DNA of 5,857 nt from DATMBL01 sp050735975 (GTDB lineage Bacteria; Desulfobacterota; Binatia; UBA9968), in contig JBOHVS010000304.1 of the NCBI GenBank assembly GCA_050735975.1, forward strand, positions 1 through 5,857. The letters are read 5' to 3'. A program made the translations under genes and the position numbers. Each line of letters starts with the position of its first letter. Position 1 is the first letter of the stretch. Below are positions 1 to 5,635 of the stretch, in pieces. The notes beneath the pieces are model-generated. The model was not told the origin of the DNA, did no database searches, and worked only from the letters and a program-made list of their open reading frames with translations.

Positions 1-762
1 TCCGACTACATCCAACGTGCTGAGCAAATCACCGGCGACTTCTACTGCCTGGCGGGCAATGGCTTCCGGCACGTTGGCTGGAGCCAACGAAAGATCGAGA
101 ATGTGATTGCGGTGCCTGTTTTCGATCGCTCCCCAGTGGGCAAAAGACCCGTCAAAGCCGCGCGCGGCCACGACCGAAAATTCCAGCTCGAAATCGACAA
201 ACGCCTCCAGGATCAGTTCCCGGCTTCCGATCCCAGCGAATGCCGTTTCCACATCCGCGACATCGGTGATTTTCATCTGCCCTTTGCCGTCGTATCCGAA
301 TCCGGATGTCTTAAGAATGGCCGGGTAGCCCAGCTCCCCGAGCGCGGAGCGGAGCTCGTCAACGGAATGGACCGGCGCCAACGGGGTGGTAGGAAAACCC
401 TTTCCTGCTAAAAATGTTTTTTCGCGCAGGCGGTGCTGCGTCGTGTACAGGACGGATCCGGCCGGCCGAACAGGAGCAAACTGGGCCGCGGCTTCAACGG
501 ATGCAGCCGGAACGTTCTCAAATTCGAACGTAACCACATCGACGTTTGTGGCAAATGCTCGAACGGCGTCCAGGTCCTCATATGAGGAATCGATTTCAAC
601 GTCCGCAACTTGCCCCGTGGGAGTGTCGGTATCGGGAGAAAATGTGTGTACTCTATAGCCCATCTGCCGGGCGGCGATTGCAAACATCCGCCCCAACTGG
701 CCGCTGCCAAGCACCCCGATCACTGCGCCCGGCAAAATAGGTGCTGCTGATGAACGCTTCAC
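1..762 (-). CDS. purK: N5-carboxyaminoimidazole ribonucleotide synthase (PurK), 3' end missing
   Basis: This ATP-grasp enzyme carboxylates AIR with ATP and bicarbonate to give N5-CAIR in cytoplasmic purine synthesis. I translated it by hand: 254 codons are open from 762 to the left edge. Visible family motifs are GSGQLGRM (residues 20-27 region) opening the pre-ATP-grasp fold, TFEFENVP near 78-85, the ATP-binding stretch ILKTSGFGYDGKGQ near 149-162, an E-rich FELEFSVV near 191-198, and the ENRHRNHILDLSLAPAN block near 214-230. Full-length PurK is about 350-390 residues, so roughly 100-130 C-terminal residues lie beyond the window. The start is a GTG preceded by AAGGA at 7 nt. An ATG two bases upstream (764) is in another frame and reads straight into TGA, so it is not the start. 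It lies downstream of purE in the same direction but is separated by 263 bp containing repeats. Identity is very sure; the start is fairly sure. Confidence 0.96.
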   Translation of the reverse strand, partial: MKRSSAAPILPGAVIGVLGSGQLGRMFAIAARQMGYRVHTFSPDTDTPTGQVADVEIDSSYEDLDAVRAFATNVDVVTFEFENVPAASVEAAAQFAPVRPAGSVLYTTQHRLREKTFLAGKGFPTTPLAPVHSVDELRSALGELGYPAILKTSGFGYDGKGQMKITDVADVETAFAGIGSRELILEAFVDFELEFSVVAARGFDGSFAHWGAIENRHRNHILDLSLAPANVPEAIARQAVEVAGDLLSTLDVVG

Positions 763-807
763 ATTGCTATCCTTGAAAGTTCGCGCAGCTTGCGCAAATG
801 TTTTAAG

Positions 808-831
808 GCCCGTAGCCCAGGAGCTACGGGC
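808..831. repeat. 9 bp perfect hairpin in the purK leader
   Basis: GCCCGTAGC at 808-816 pairs perfectly with GCTACGGGC at 823-831 around a 6-base loop. It ends 46 bp upstream of the purK start codon. In the minus (gene) direction it is followed by CCTTAAAAC, which is not a U-tract, so it is a weak terminator candidate for purE-purK transcripts. In the plus direction it is followed by a T-rich stretch, but no plus-strand gene ends here. It may be an RNA-processing or REP-type hairpin. Confidence 0.6.
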
Positions 832-852
832 AATAGATCTTTTCTTATCCTC

Positions 853-992
853 GCGCCAAGACGCCAAGAACGCTAAGTGACAGGCCAAGGTCCGTCATCC
901 CGAGCGAACGCGAGGGATCTGAGTAGATCTCTCCCTTCGGGAGAAATGACAACGCACGCCTTGGCGCCCTTTGCGCCTTTGCGCCTTTGCGC
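853..992. repeat. Composite REP/MITE-like intergenic repeat
   Basis: The outer arms are related in inverted orientation: CGCCAAGACGCCAAG at the left, and at the right a GGCGCC segment followed by three perfect tandem copies of CTTTGCGC (969-992). Between them is a 57 bp palindromic core at 894-950, starting GTCAT and ending ATGAC. The core contains nested hairpins: GATCT/AGATC around GAGT at 916-929, and TCTCCC/GGGAGA around TTC at 930-944. Repeats of this wording are, from general knowledge, dispersed in many copies in acidobacterial and some other soil genomes. There is no transposase, so any movement would need a helper encoded elsewhere. Confidence 0.7.
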
Positions 993-1025
993 GAATCACT
1001 CTGACTCGGTTGCGGCGTAGTCGCG

Positions 1026-1526
1026 CTAAGATAACTTCTGCTTGAGGACGTTCTCTGTTTGCTTAGCGCGAAATCGCCGGAGCCGTTCGCGCAACTCCGG
1101 GCGGGAATTCGCCAGGATCGCCACGGCGAGAAGGGCCGCATTAATGGCGCCGGCTTTACCGATCGCCAGCGTCCCGACGGGAACTCCTCCCGGCATTTGC
1201 GCGATCGATAGCAAAGAATCCATGCCTTTGAGCGCTTGACTCTCTACCGGTACGCCAAGCACCGGAATGAGCGTCTGAGCGGCTGTCATCCCCGGAAGAT
1301 GAGCCGCTCCACCGGCGCCGGCGATGATCACTTCGACGCCGCGTGATTCAGCTTGCGAGGCGAATTCGGCCAGCCACGCCGGCGTGCGGTGCGCCGACAC
1401 GATCCGCCGTTCATGAGGCACTTCAAATTCAGCCAGGGTCGAAGCCGCATGCTGCATCGTCTCCCAGTCGGACTGGCTGCCCAAGATGACGCTTACGAGC
1501 GGTTTCTCGTTAGTTTTCATAGCCAT
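1026..1526 (-). CDS. purE: N5-carboxyaminoimidazole ribonucleotide mutase (PurE, class I)
   Basis: This 166-residue enzyme moves the carboxyl group of N5-CAIR to carbon 4, giving CAIR. The length fits the usual 160-175. Visible motifs are GSQSDWETM (16-24), binding the substrate phosphate and ribose; SAHRTP (44-49) with the catalytic-region His46; and AGAGGAAHLPGMTAAQT (69-85) with His76. The VPVES and GVPVGTLAIG segments complete the family core. The adjacent purK supports class I mutase activity rather than the class II AIR carboxylase that works without PurK. The start at 1526 has GAGG 6 nt upstream; the second Met (residue 3) is less well spaced. The protein should form the octamer typical of the family (known for the family, not visible here). 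The C-terminal tail after residue 145 is basic and not diagnostic. Confidence 0.97.
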   Translation of the reverse strand: MAMKTNEKPLVSVILGSQSDWETMQHAASTLAEFEVPHERRIVSAHRTPAWLAEFASQAESRGVEVIIAGAGGAAHLPGMTAAQTLIPVLGVPVESQALKGMDSLLSIAQMPGGVPVGTLAIGKAGAINAALLAVAILANSRPELRERLRRFRAKQTENVLKQKLS

Positions 1527-1695
1527 CCGTCACCTCAATGAACAAGTTAGTTTACGTCCGGTAAAAGCCAAATGCCATCAGGCTCTTCCAGCCAAGCCCA
1601 AGCGCGGTTGTTTTCGAATAGCTTTGGCAGGAATGTAAGCGCCGCATCAGTTTTGTGCGGGAGCCTACCAGATCGTCGAAAAACATCCAATCGAA

Positions 1696-1719
1696 AGCAG
1701 ACGGTAGTTTAGCAGACGG
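1696..1719. repeat. Two direct copies of AGCAGACGG, 15 bp period
   Basis: AGCAGACGG occurs at 1696-1704 and again at 1711-1719, separated by TAGTTT. The 15 bp period is not a whole number of helical turns (about 1.4), so it is a poor fit to a classical operator. It sits about 170 bp upstream of purE next to an A-run and the REP-like pair, and may be part of that repeat cluster. Confidence 0.5.
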
Positions 1720-1740
1720 CTGAAAAAAAGGAATGTGATG

Positions 1741-1817
1741 CTTCGACGCGCTCAGCATGCAATGGAGAAAGTCAATGCTTTCAAAGCTGCCGCCGTTCGT
1801 CCTGAGCTTTGTCGAAG
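1741..1817. repeat. Inverted REP-like pair (CTTCGAC..CTCAG type)
   Basis: CTTCGAC-GCG-CTCAG at 1741-1755 is matched in inverse orientation by CTGAG-CTTT-GTCGAAG at 1802-1817. The arms of 7 and 5 bp match exactly around a 3-4 base variable bulge. The right arm continues into CGTTCGTCC, giving the familiar dispersed-repeat wording found across many soil and environmental genomes. Translating it gives an HPSTKLRTNG-like peptide that recurs in spurious database proteins. Confidence 0.7.
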
Positions 1818-1857
1818 GATGATCGCGCAAGCTGGAGGGGGCCAAGAACCCAGCCGG

Positions 1858-1901
1858 AAAGAAATACGGCACGGACCGATCAGGCGATCAGTCCGTGCCG
1901 T
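1858..1901 (-). terminator. Rho-independent terminator of the Tad operon
   Basis: CGGCACGGAC (1867-1876) pairs perfectly with GTCCGTGCCG (1891-1900), and A1866-T1901 extends the stem. Past one C/A mismatch, GATC (1878-1881) pairs with GATC (1886-1889) around a 4-base AGGC loop, making about 15 bp in all. In the minus direction the stem is followed by TTTCTTT (1864-1858). It begins 21 bp beyond the stop codon of the tadG-like gene, the expected place for an operon end. Confidence 0.8.
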
Positions 1902-1922
1902 GAGATTGAAATGTGGCGGTCG

Positions 1923-3512
1923 CTAGAGAACTAACCGAAGCTTTAGAAGAGAGGCAATGTCGTTGAAAACCTGGTTGAGTTGAGCGGTAACATCGCCGGT
2001 CACATCGATGACGAAGACTTTCCCTTTCTCCTGCGTGTTATCAACCGTGCAGTCGCCTGCGCAGCCTGCTTTCAAATCTGCGTGAGAGTCTCCATCCATA
2101 GTTGAATAGACCTGGTTACACACGGTAGCCAATTTTTCGACGACACCGGTCGCGGCGTTTAATATGTCGTCCGCATTGGACATACGCGCCAGCATGCATT
2201 TGGCGTTCTCGTCCATACTCTGTTGCGGTTCGGACAGATCTTTCTTTCCAATAGCTATAGAAAAAATAACCACGTCATGATTTCCACCGCCCGTGCAAGC
2301 GCTATTACTGTAGCCGCAATTCCGCGTCAGGTTAGCTTCATACATGGCACCATTGGTCACACAATTCATGAGAGAGCGCGTGCAGCTAATTGTGTTCAGG
2401 TACAAACTTTGGATGCTGTTTGGACTAGCGCTCGACGGGGGGATAGCGGTCAAGCCCGTTGTGGTAACAGAACCTCTGAACATATAGAACCGGTCCGCTG
2501 GGTCATTGACAACAGGAACACCTTGTTTACAGCCATCGGGAAAATTGCCGCTGTCACCCGGCGAAGGTAATAGCGCGCCGGTCTTGGGATCGCGCCGGCA
2601 GTCATTGGTATTGTTGCGTTTCATGAATGTCGGCTGACCATCCGTGACGAATAAGACGGCTTTTCGAGTCGTCGCGCGGTTTGGATCATCAAATGCCTGC
2701 GCTAAGGGTGTGCGCGCTGTCTGGAACGCTTCCATCGGGTTCGTCCCGCCATTTGCATTGAGGCCGTTCACTTTGTTTTGAAGGCCGCTGATGTGAGAAC
2801 TATCAGCGTAATCAAGTGCCACGTCAGGTGAGCAATTCGCTGCGGTAGACTCCCCTCCGGACGAGCTCGCACAGCCACGGCTGGCAAAGCTTACCATCCC
2901 GATTCGATCGTTGGCCGAAAACGTGTTGGACAAGCCTAGGAACGCATTCACGGCGGTTTTGAGCGCATTAATTTTTGGGGTTCCAGTACCATCTGTGGCA
3001 GTCATAGACCCGGACCTATCGAGCACGAGCATCAGATCGATCGGTCTTTCGGGAGCGGCCTGTGCCGTCGCAGCGACATTGAGCGTGGAGAAGTCGCCGG
3101 GAGTCATCCAGCCAAGGAACCTAAGGAAAGTCGTTGGCATCGGTTCGGTGCCCGTAACCGCAACGTGTCTGATAGGCGGTCCGCCGGCAACCGCTTTGTC
3201 AAAGAAACTGAGGGCGACTGTAAACGGGGCGCCGGTAGTGGCTTCACATACTCCCGTGCCGGACATGATCACCGGAGCGCCGTTCGCCACCATCGAATCG
3301 CAGGCTGCCCGGGTGGCTTCGTCCTCAAAACCCGCTTGTCCTTTCAAAGCCTTGGCGGCAGCCAGCGACGCCGCATCCACGAGCCGGGAAATGCGAGCCT
3401 TTTCCAGGTAAGCCCGGCCGAAATCGACTGCGAAGCCGATAAACGTGCCGAGCAGCGCGAATCCCAAGGTTAAGAATATTAAAATAGAGCCCTTTTGGCT
3501 TAATCGACGCAT
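1923..3512 (-). CDS. TadG-like pilus-assembly protein with von Willebrand A domain
   Basis: This 529-residue membrane-anchored protein probably has an extracytoplasmic VWA domain serving a Flp/Tad-type pilus. Residues 8-31 are a single hydrophobic segment, followed by FGRAYLEKARISRLVDAASLAAA, the N-terminal pattern of TadG-like proteins (Tad domain). The VWA domain runs from about 157 to 465 with a complete MIDAS metal site: DRSGS (Asp165, Ser167, Ser169), Thr257 in GGTNPM and Asp291 in FVTDG. About 115 residues are inserted between FVTDG and VVIFSIAIG. Fourteen cysteines occur along the chain, consistent with disulfides outside the cytoplasm. The C-terminal IASLLKLRLVL is typical of TadG VWA proteins. 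It is third in an operon; its AAGGGGA binding site overlaps the stop of the preceding gene and lies 8 nt before the ATG. The family call is firm; the exact role (adhesion, pilus tip or anchoring) is inferred. Confidence 0.88.
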   Translation of the reverse strand: MRRLSQKGSILIFLTLGFALLGTFIGFAVDFGRAYLEKARISRLVDAASLAAAKALKGQAGFEDEATRAACDSMVANGAPVIMSGTGVCEATTGAPFTVALSFFDKAVAGGPPIRHVAVTGTEPMPTTFLRFLGWMTPGDFSTLNVAATAQAAPERPIDLMLVLDRSGSMTATDGTGTPKINALKTAVNAFLGLSNTFSANDRIGMVSFASRGCASSSGGESTAANCSPDVALDYADSSHISGLQNKVNGLNANGGTNPMEAFQTARTPLAQAFDDPNRATTRKAVLFVTDGQPTFMKRNNTNDCRRDPKTGALLPSPGDSGNFPDGCKQGVPVVNDPADRFYMFRGSVTTTGLTAIPPSSASPNSIQSLYLNTISCTRSLMNCVTNGAMYEANLTRNCGYSNSACTGGGNHDVVIFSIAIGKKDLSEPQQSMDENAKCMLARMSNADDILNAATGVVEKLATVCNQVYSTMDGDSHADLKAGCAGDCTVDNTQEKGKVFVIDVTGDVTAQLNQVFNDIASLLKLRLVL

Positions 3513-3526
3513 AAAAATTATCCCCT

Positions 3527-4087
3527 TTAAGCAGTGCCGCTTACATTTGTAAAAATGCTTCTATCGTAAAAAATCTGGTTAAAACCGTTGCCAACGAACG
3601 TTATGACGTCCGGTCCATAGTCGTAAAAGACTTCTATGGCGTGAAACGTTTGAAATGGCGCTACGCTATCGAAGCCGCCGATGTTAGCATTCACTACCGC
3701 GCCCACGGGTCCAATTTTGCTGTTTTGGGCGAGGCTGCCTCGAATTTCCTGTTCTTCCACGATGTAGTCACACGGCGTCTGAGGGGGGCAAGGAACGCCC
3801 GGAGCCTGGACGATTTTCGTGTAGATGATTCGCCACTGGGTTAAATTTCCGTTGTCAATTGTGGGGCTCGCCGCCGCTATAATCGCATCGAGGGCATCGT
3901 CCTGATCCGTGCCGCGCGAAGTCAAGTTGGCGCCTTCGCGACTGGTATGGGTAATGGTGAGATAAGTGCTGACAGCCGAGCCAACCTCGACGACTCCGTA
4001 GACCAGTAGCAACATGAGAGGAACTATCAGAGTCAGCTCGAGCAGAGCCTGACCCTTATTCGAACGAAAGATTTCCTTTGGCATCAT
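3527..4087 (-). CDS. TadE-like minor pseudopilin
   Basis: This 186-residue single-pass protein resembles TadE/TadF. Its N-terminus has KGQALLELTL (11-20) followed by a hydrophobic segment to about residue 30 and GVVEVG. The Gly12 with Glu at +5 (Glu17) fits the prepilin peptidase cleavage pattern known for TadE/TadF pseudopilins, with the helix acting as both anchor and assembly surface. The remaining 140 or so residues would lie outside the cytoplasm, with two cysteines (100 and 106) in GVPCPPQTPC that could form a disulfide. AGGAG lies 5 nt before the first ATG and 8 nt before the second, so initiation at 4084 is equally possible. It is 12 bp downstream of another TadE-like gene and 14 bp upstream of the TadG-like gene. 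I cannot tell TadE from TadF by sequence alone. Confidence 0.87.
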   Translation of the reverse strand: MMPKEIFRSNKGQALLELTLIVPLMLLLVYGVVEVGSAVSTYLTITHTSREGANLTSRGTDQDDALDAIIAAASPTIDNGNLTQWRIIYTKIVQAPGVPCPPQTPCDYIVEEQEIRGSLAQNSKIGPVGAVVNANIGGFDSVAPFQTFHAIEVFYDYGPDVITFVGNGFNQIFYDRSIFTNVSGTA

Positions 4088-4099
4088 AAGTTCTCCTGA

Positions 4100-4573
4100 C
4101 TAGGCATACGGCTCGTTCTTCCAAGTTGTGTGGAGCTGAAAAGGGAACCCACCTGATGGGAAAAACTGCGAAAAGAATGGTATCAGGGCAGGCTTGGAAA
4201 GATTCACTGTCACCATGACGGTATCGTCCGGTCCTCCGCCTGAACAGGCCGTAGTTGTGCCGTCATCCTCTATGCAGATGAATTGAAAATCCGAGCCGCT
4301 TGGGCAGGGGACACCAACTGCGATTAAGTTGTCACAGAAAACATCATGAATTACTTGATCTCGGGGAATGGGGTTCCCATTACCGTCAAGCGCAGTCTGG
4401 CCGGTGACCATATATCGGCCGGCTGACCGGAGAGCATTTTGCAGCGTTACTTTTGTGTAAAGCAGGTGAGAAAACTCAACGATTCCGAGAAAAATCGTTA
4501 TGAAAATGAGGAACGCGAAGGTTAACTCGACGACAGCCTGTCCTCTTAGACCGCGAGAAGAATTTAATGACAT
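4100..4573 (-). CDS. TadE/TadF-like minor pseudopilin, first gene of the operon
   Basis: This 157-residue bitopic protein is a paralogue of the next gene. RGQAVVELTF (10-19) with Gly11 and Glu16 matches the pseudopilin processing pattern, followed by a hydrophobic helix FAFLIFITIFLG and IVEFSHLLYTKVTLQNALRSAGRY, the classic TadE-like domain core. The soluble part has four cysteines at exactly 10-residue spacing (80, 90, 100, 110), and it shares GVPCP with the downstream paralogue. The start at 4573 has GGGAG upstream with about 8 nt spacing. The gene order pseudopilin, pseudopilin, TadG-like matches the tadE-tadF-tadG end of known tad loci. By analogy the product is a minor pilus component or assembly factor in the inner membrane. 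No tadA, B, C, flp or rcpA homologue is in this window. Confidence 0.87.
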   Translation of the reverse strand: MSLNSSRGLRGQAVVELTFAFLIFITIFLGIVEFSHLLYTKVTLQNALRSAGRYMVTGQTALDGNGNPIPRDQVIHDVFCDNLIAVGVPCPSGSDFQFICIEDDGTTTACSGGGPDDTVMVTVNLSKPALIPFFSQFFPSGGFPFQLHTTWKNEPYA

Positions 4574-4646
4574 CTAAAGAACTCCCGTGATTACTTTTTT
4601 CATCAATTTACGGCTTCCTGCACCACTACTTCAGGCGCCATCATTG

Positions 4647-4662
4647 AGCAGAATTCATGCCA
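4647..4662 (-). promoter_or_regulatory. Candidate sigma-54 promoter for the Tad operon
   Basis: On the minus strand the sequence is TGGCATGAATTCTGCT. It has the invariant GG-N10-GC spacing and matches the TGGCACG-N4-TTGCW consensus at 10 of 12 defined positions. The -12 C falls at 4648, predicting transcription from about 4636 and a leader of roughly 60 nt before the first pseudopilin gene. I see no competing sigma-70 pair of better quality in this interval. It is a motif match only. Confidence 0.5.
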
Positions 4663-4663
4663 T

Positions 4664-4736
4664 TTTTCGGTCCTGAAAGAACCAGCCGAACAAACATATT
4701 TTCAATGGGTTAGAGGAGCAAAAAAAGGACCGGAAA
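4664..4736. repeat. Inverted repeat TTT(T/C)CGGTCCT, possible activator sites
   Basis: TTTTCGGTCCT at 4664-4674 on the plus strand recurs as TTTCCGGTCCT on the minus strand (4736-4726), with one mismatch in 11. The centres are about 62 bp apart. One copy abuts the -24 region of the candidate sigma-54 promoter; the other lies about 90-100 bp upstream of the predicted start site, a usual distance for an enhancer-binding protein. A regulatory role is inferred. Confidence 0.4.
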
Positions 4737-4948
4737 CGGACTGGACACAACGCGATGACAAAATCGCTTTTGCATTGACAAGGTTGACGTTGCAACCGTC
4801 CATTTTCGTCTAGGTTTACCGGAAGCGCCGAACAAAAATGGCGTTATTCTTTTTACGGCCGAGAATTTGATCGGGCAGCGGTGGGATCAGCAGAGGCTTG
4901 TACACTCTATCGGGCACGCCAAGGTGCCAACCTAAACTTGCCGGTATG

Positions 4949-5551
4949 TCATTCTTTGTCGCAATTAGGCGCGTTGATGATTTCCCGCCTGCGAAAACAA
5001 TCCAGGACGTGATCGTTGATCATGCCGGTGGCTTGCATGTGCGCGTAACAGATAGTCGCCCCGACGAATTTGAAACCGCGTTGTTTCAGATCTTTGCTTA
5101 GCGCGTCCGATTCCGCGCTGGTCGCCGGGTAGTCTTTTAATCTCTTCAGGTTGTGTACCACCGGCTTTCCGTTTACGAATCGCCAGATATAGTTGTCGAA
5201 GCTGCCAAATTCCTCCTGAACTTCAAGGAAACGTTGGGCGTTATTGACCGCCGCGAGAATTTTTTGCTGATTGCGGATAATCCCGGGATTTGCAAGCAGC
5301 GATTCGATTTGACGCTTGCCATATCGGGCGACCCTTTCCGCTTCGAAGTTTGCAAAGGCGTTTTTGTACGCTTCTCGCTTTCGCAAAACCGTGTACCAAC
5401 TCAACCCGGCCTGTGCCGCCTCCAGGGTGAGAAATTCGAACATTGTCCGATCGTCATGAACCGGCACACCCCATTCCTTATCGTGATAAGCGACGTAGTC
5501 AGGCTTGCTAAGGTCGAGCCAAGGACAACGAACGACGGAAATGCTGCGCAT
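4949..5551 (-). CDS. tag: DNA-3-methyladenine glycosylase I (Tag)
   Basis: This 200-residue base-excision repair enzyme removes 3-methyladenine from alkylated DNA, leaving an abasic site; it is a helix-hairpin-helix superfamily member. The length is close to the 187 residues of the E. coli enzyme. The zinc ligands are all present: Cys9 (VRCPWL), His23 (AYHDKEWG), His181 and Cys185 (NDHVLDC). The base-pocket residues lie in YHDKEWGVP (Tyr22) and TLEAAQAGLSW (Glu44, Trp52), and SDALSKDLKQRGFKFVGATICYAHMQA (in two parts, 148-174) is the family signature. The start at 5551 is forced, because a TAA lies in frame 9 nt upstream. No good Shine-Dalgarno sequence precedes it, so initiation may be weak. 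It is transcribed alone, divergent from the cyclodeaminase-family gene. It has no recognisable strong terminator. Confidence 0.96.
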   Translation of the reverse strand: MRSISVVRCPWLDLSKPDYVAYHDKEWGVPVHDDRTMFEFLTLEAAQAGLSWYTVLRKREAYKNAFANFEAERVARYGKRQIESLLANPGIIRNQQKILAAVNNAQRFLEVQEEFGSFDNYIWRFVNGKPVVHNLKRLKDYPATSAESDALSKDLKQRGFKFVGATICYAHMQATGMINDHVLDCFRRREIINAPNCDKE

Positions 5552-5556
5552 AAGTG

Positions 5557-5585
5557 TTTACAGGACTGTTTCGAATCGCTATACC
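5557..5585 (+). promoter_or_regulatory. Candidate sigma-70-like promoter for the cyclodeaminase-family gene
   Basis: TTTACA (5557-5562) and TATACC (5580-5585) are separated by 17 bp. Transcription would begin near 5592, giving a leader of nearly 60 nt that includes the strong ribosome binding site. The -10 hexamer matches only four of six consensus positions, and it overlaps the opposed -10 of tag. Confidence 0.4.
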
Positions 5586-5607
5586 AATCCCAAAAAGCAT
5601 CTGTCAA
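5578..5607 (-). promoter_or_regulatory. Candidate sigma-70-like promoter for tag
   Basis: On the minus strand, a perfect TTGACA (5607-5602) is followed by 18 bp and TATAGC (5583-5578). The predicted start near 5571 leaves a leader of about 20 nt before the tag ATG. No Ada-type operator was recognised. Confidence 0.5.
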
Positions 5608-5635
5608 TCAGACCGAGGACAGTGGCTATTCAAGT

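Larger units (their letters stand above)
763..1025. other. purE-purK intergenic gap filled with palindromic repeats
   Basis: These 263 bp separate two genes that are commonly adjacent or overlapping in bacteria. The gap holds a composite repeat (853-992), a perfect hairpin (808-831) and the purK ribosome binding site (AAGGA on the minus strand near 770-774). No credible gene is present. I see no U-rich tract after a hairpin on the minus strand, so read-through from purE to purK remains possible. Confidence 0.8.
1527..1922. other. Gene-free stretch between tadG-like gene and purE
   Basis: This 396 bp region holds the terminator of the Tad operon (1858-1901), an inverted REP-like pair (1741-1817), a 9 bp direct repeat (1696-1719), and presumably the purE promoter on the minus strand. 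I could not pick a convincing -35/-10 pair for purE. An open frame at 1552-1872 (minus) exists, but its sequence comes from the repeats and it is not called as a gene. Confidence 0.75.
4574..4948. other. Intergenic region upstream of the Tad operon
   Basis: The 375 bp between tag and the Tad operon contain no credible gene; the longest minus-strand ATG frame I followed is about 33 codons without a recognisable product, and it is not a Flp pilin. The region holds a sigma-54-like element (4647-4662) and an inverted repeat (4664-4674 and 4726-4736). A weak GGCAC/GTGCC hairpin near 4914-4929 follows the tag stop codon but lacks a T-tract. Confidence 0.75.

Noticed and set aside
408..710. 100-codon minus-strand frame and plus-strand frames within 103-658
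   Set aside because: All overlap purK in wrong frames; the purK frame itself matches family motifs along its whole length from a GTG start.
845..1141. 98-codon minus-strand open frame between purE and purK
   Set aside because: It overlaps the purE 3' end in another frame and is otherwise read from the GTCAT and CGCCAAG repeats; it shows no protein-like signature.
1552..1872. 106-codon minus-strand open frame upstream of purE
   Set aside because: Part of it is the translation of a dispersed REP-like repeat (HPSTKLRTNG-type peptide), it overlaps the terminator and purE leader, and it has no family resemblance.
2911..3411. 166-codon plus-strand frame opposite the tadG-like gene
   Set aside because: It lies wholly antisense to the N-terminal and early VWA region of a well-supported gene and has no ribosome binding site or family features.
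4740..4805. Short minus-strand frame that might encode a Flp-type major pilin
   Set aside because: Translation gives about 33 residues without a hydrophobic helix or the Flp processing motif.
4914..4929. GGCAC/GTGCC hairpin after tag as a terminator
   Set aside because: The stem is only 5 bp with a 6-base loop and no T-tract follows on the minus strand.
4914..4934. TGGCACC...CGTGC on the minus strand as a second sigma-54 promoter
   Set aside because: The -24 half matches but the -12 half reads CGTGC instead of TTGCW, and it is nearly 350 bp from the next gene start.
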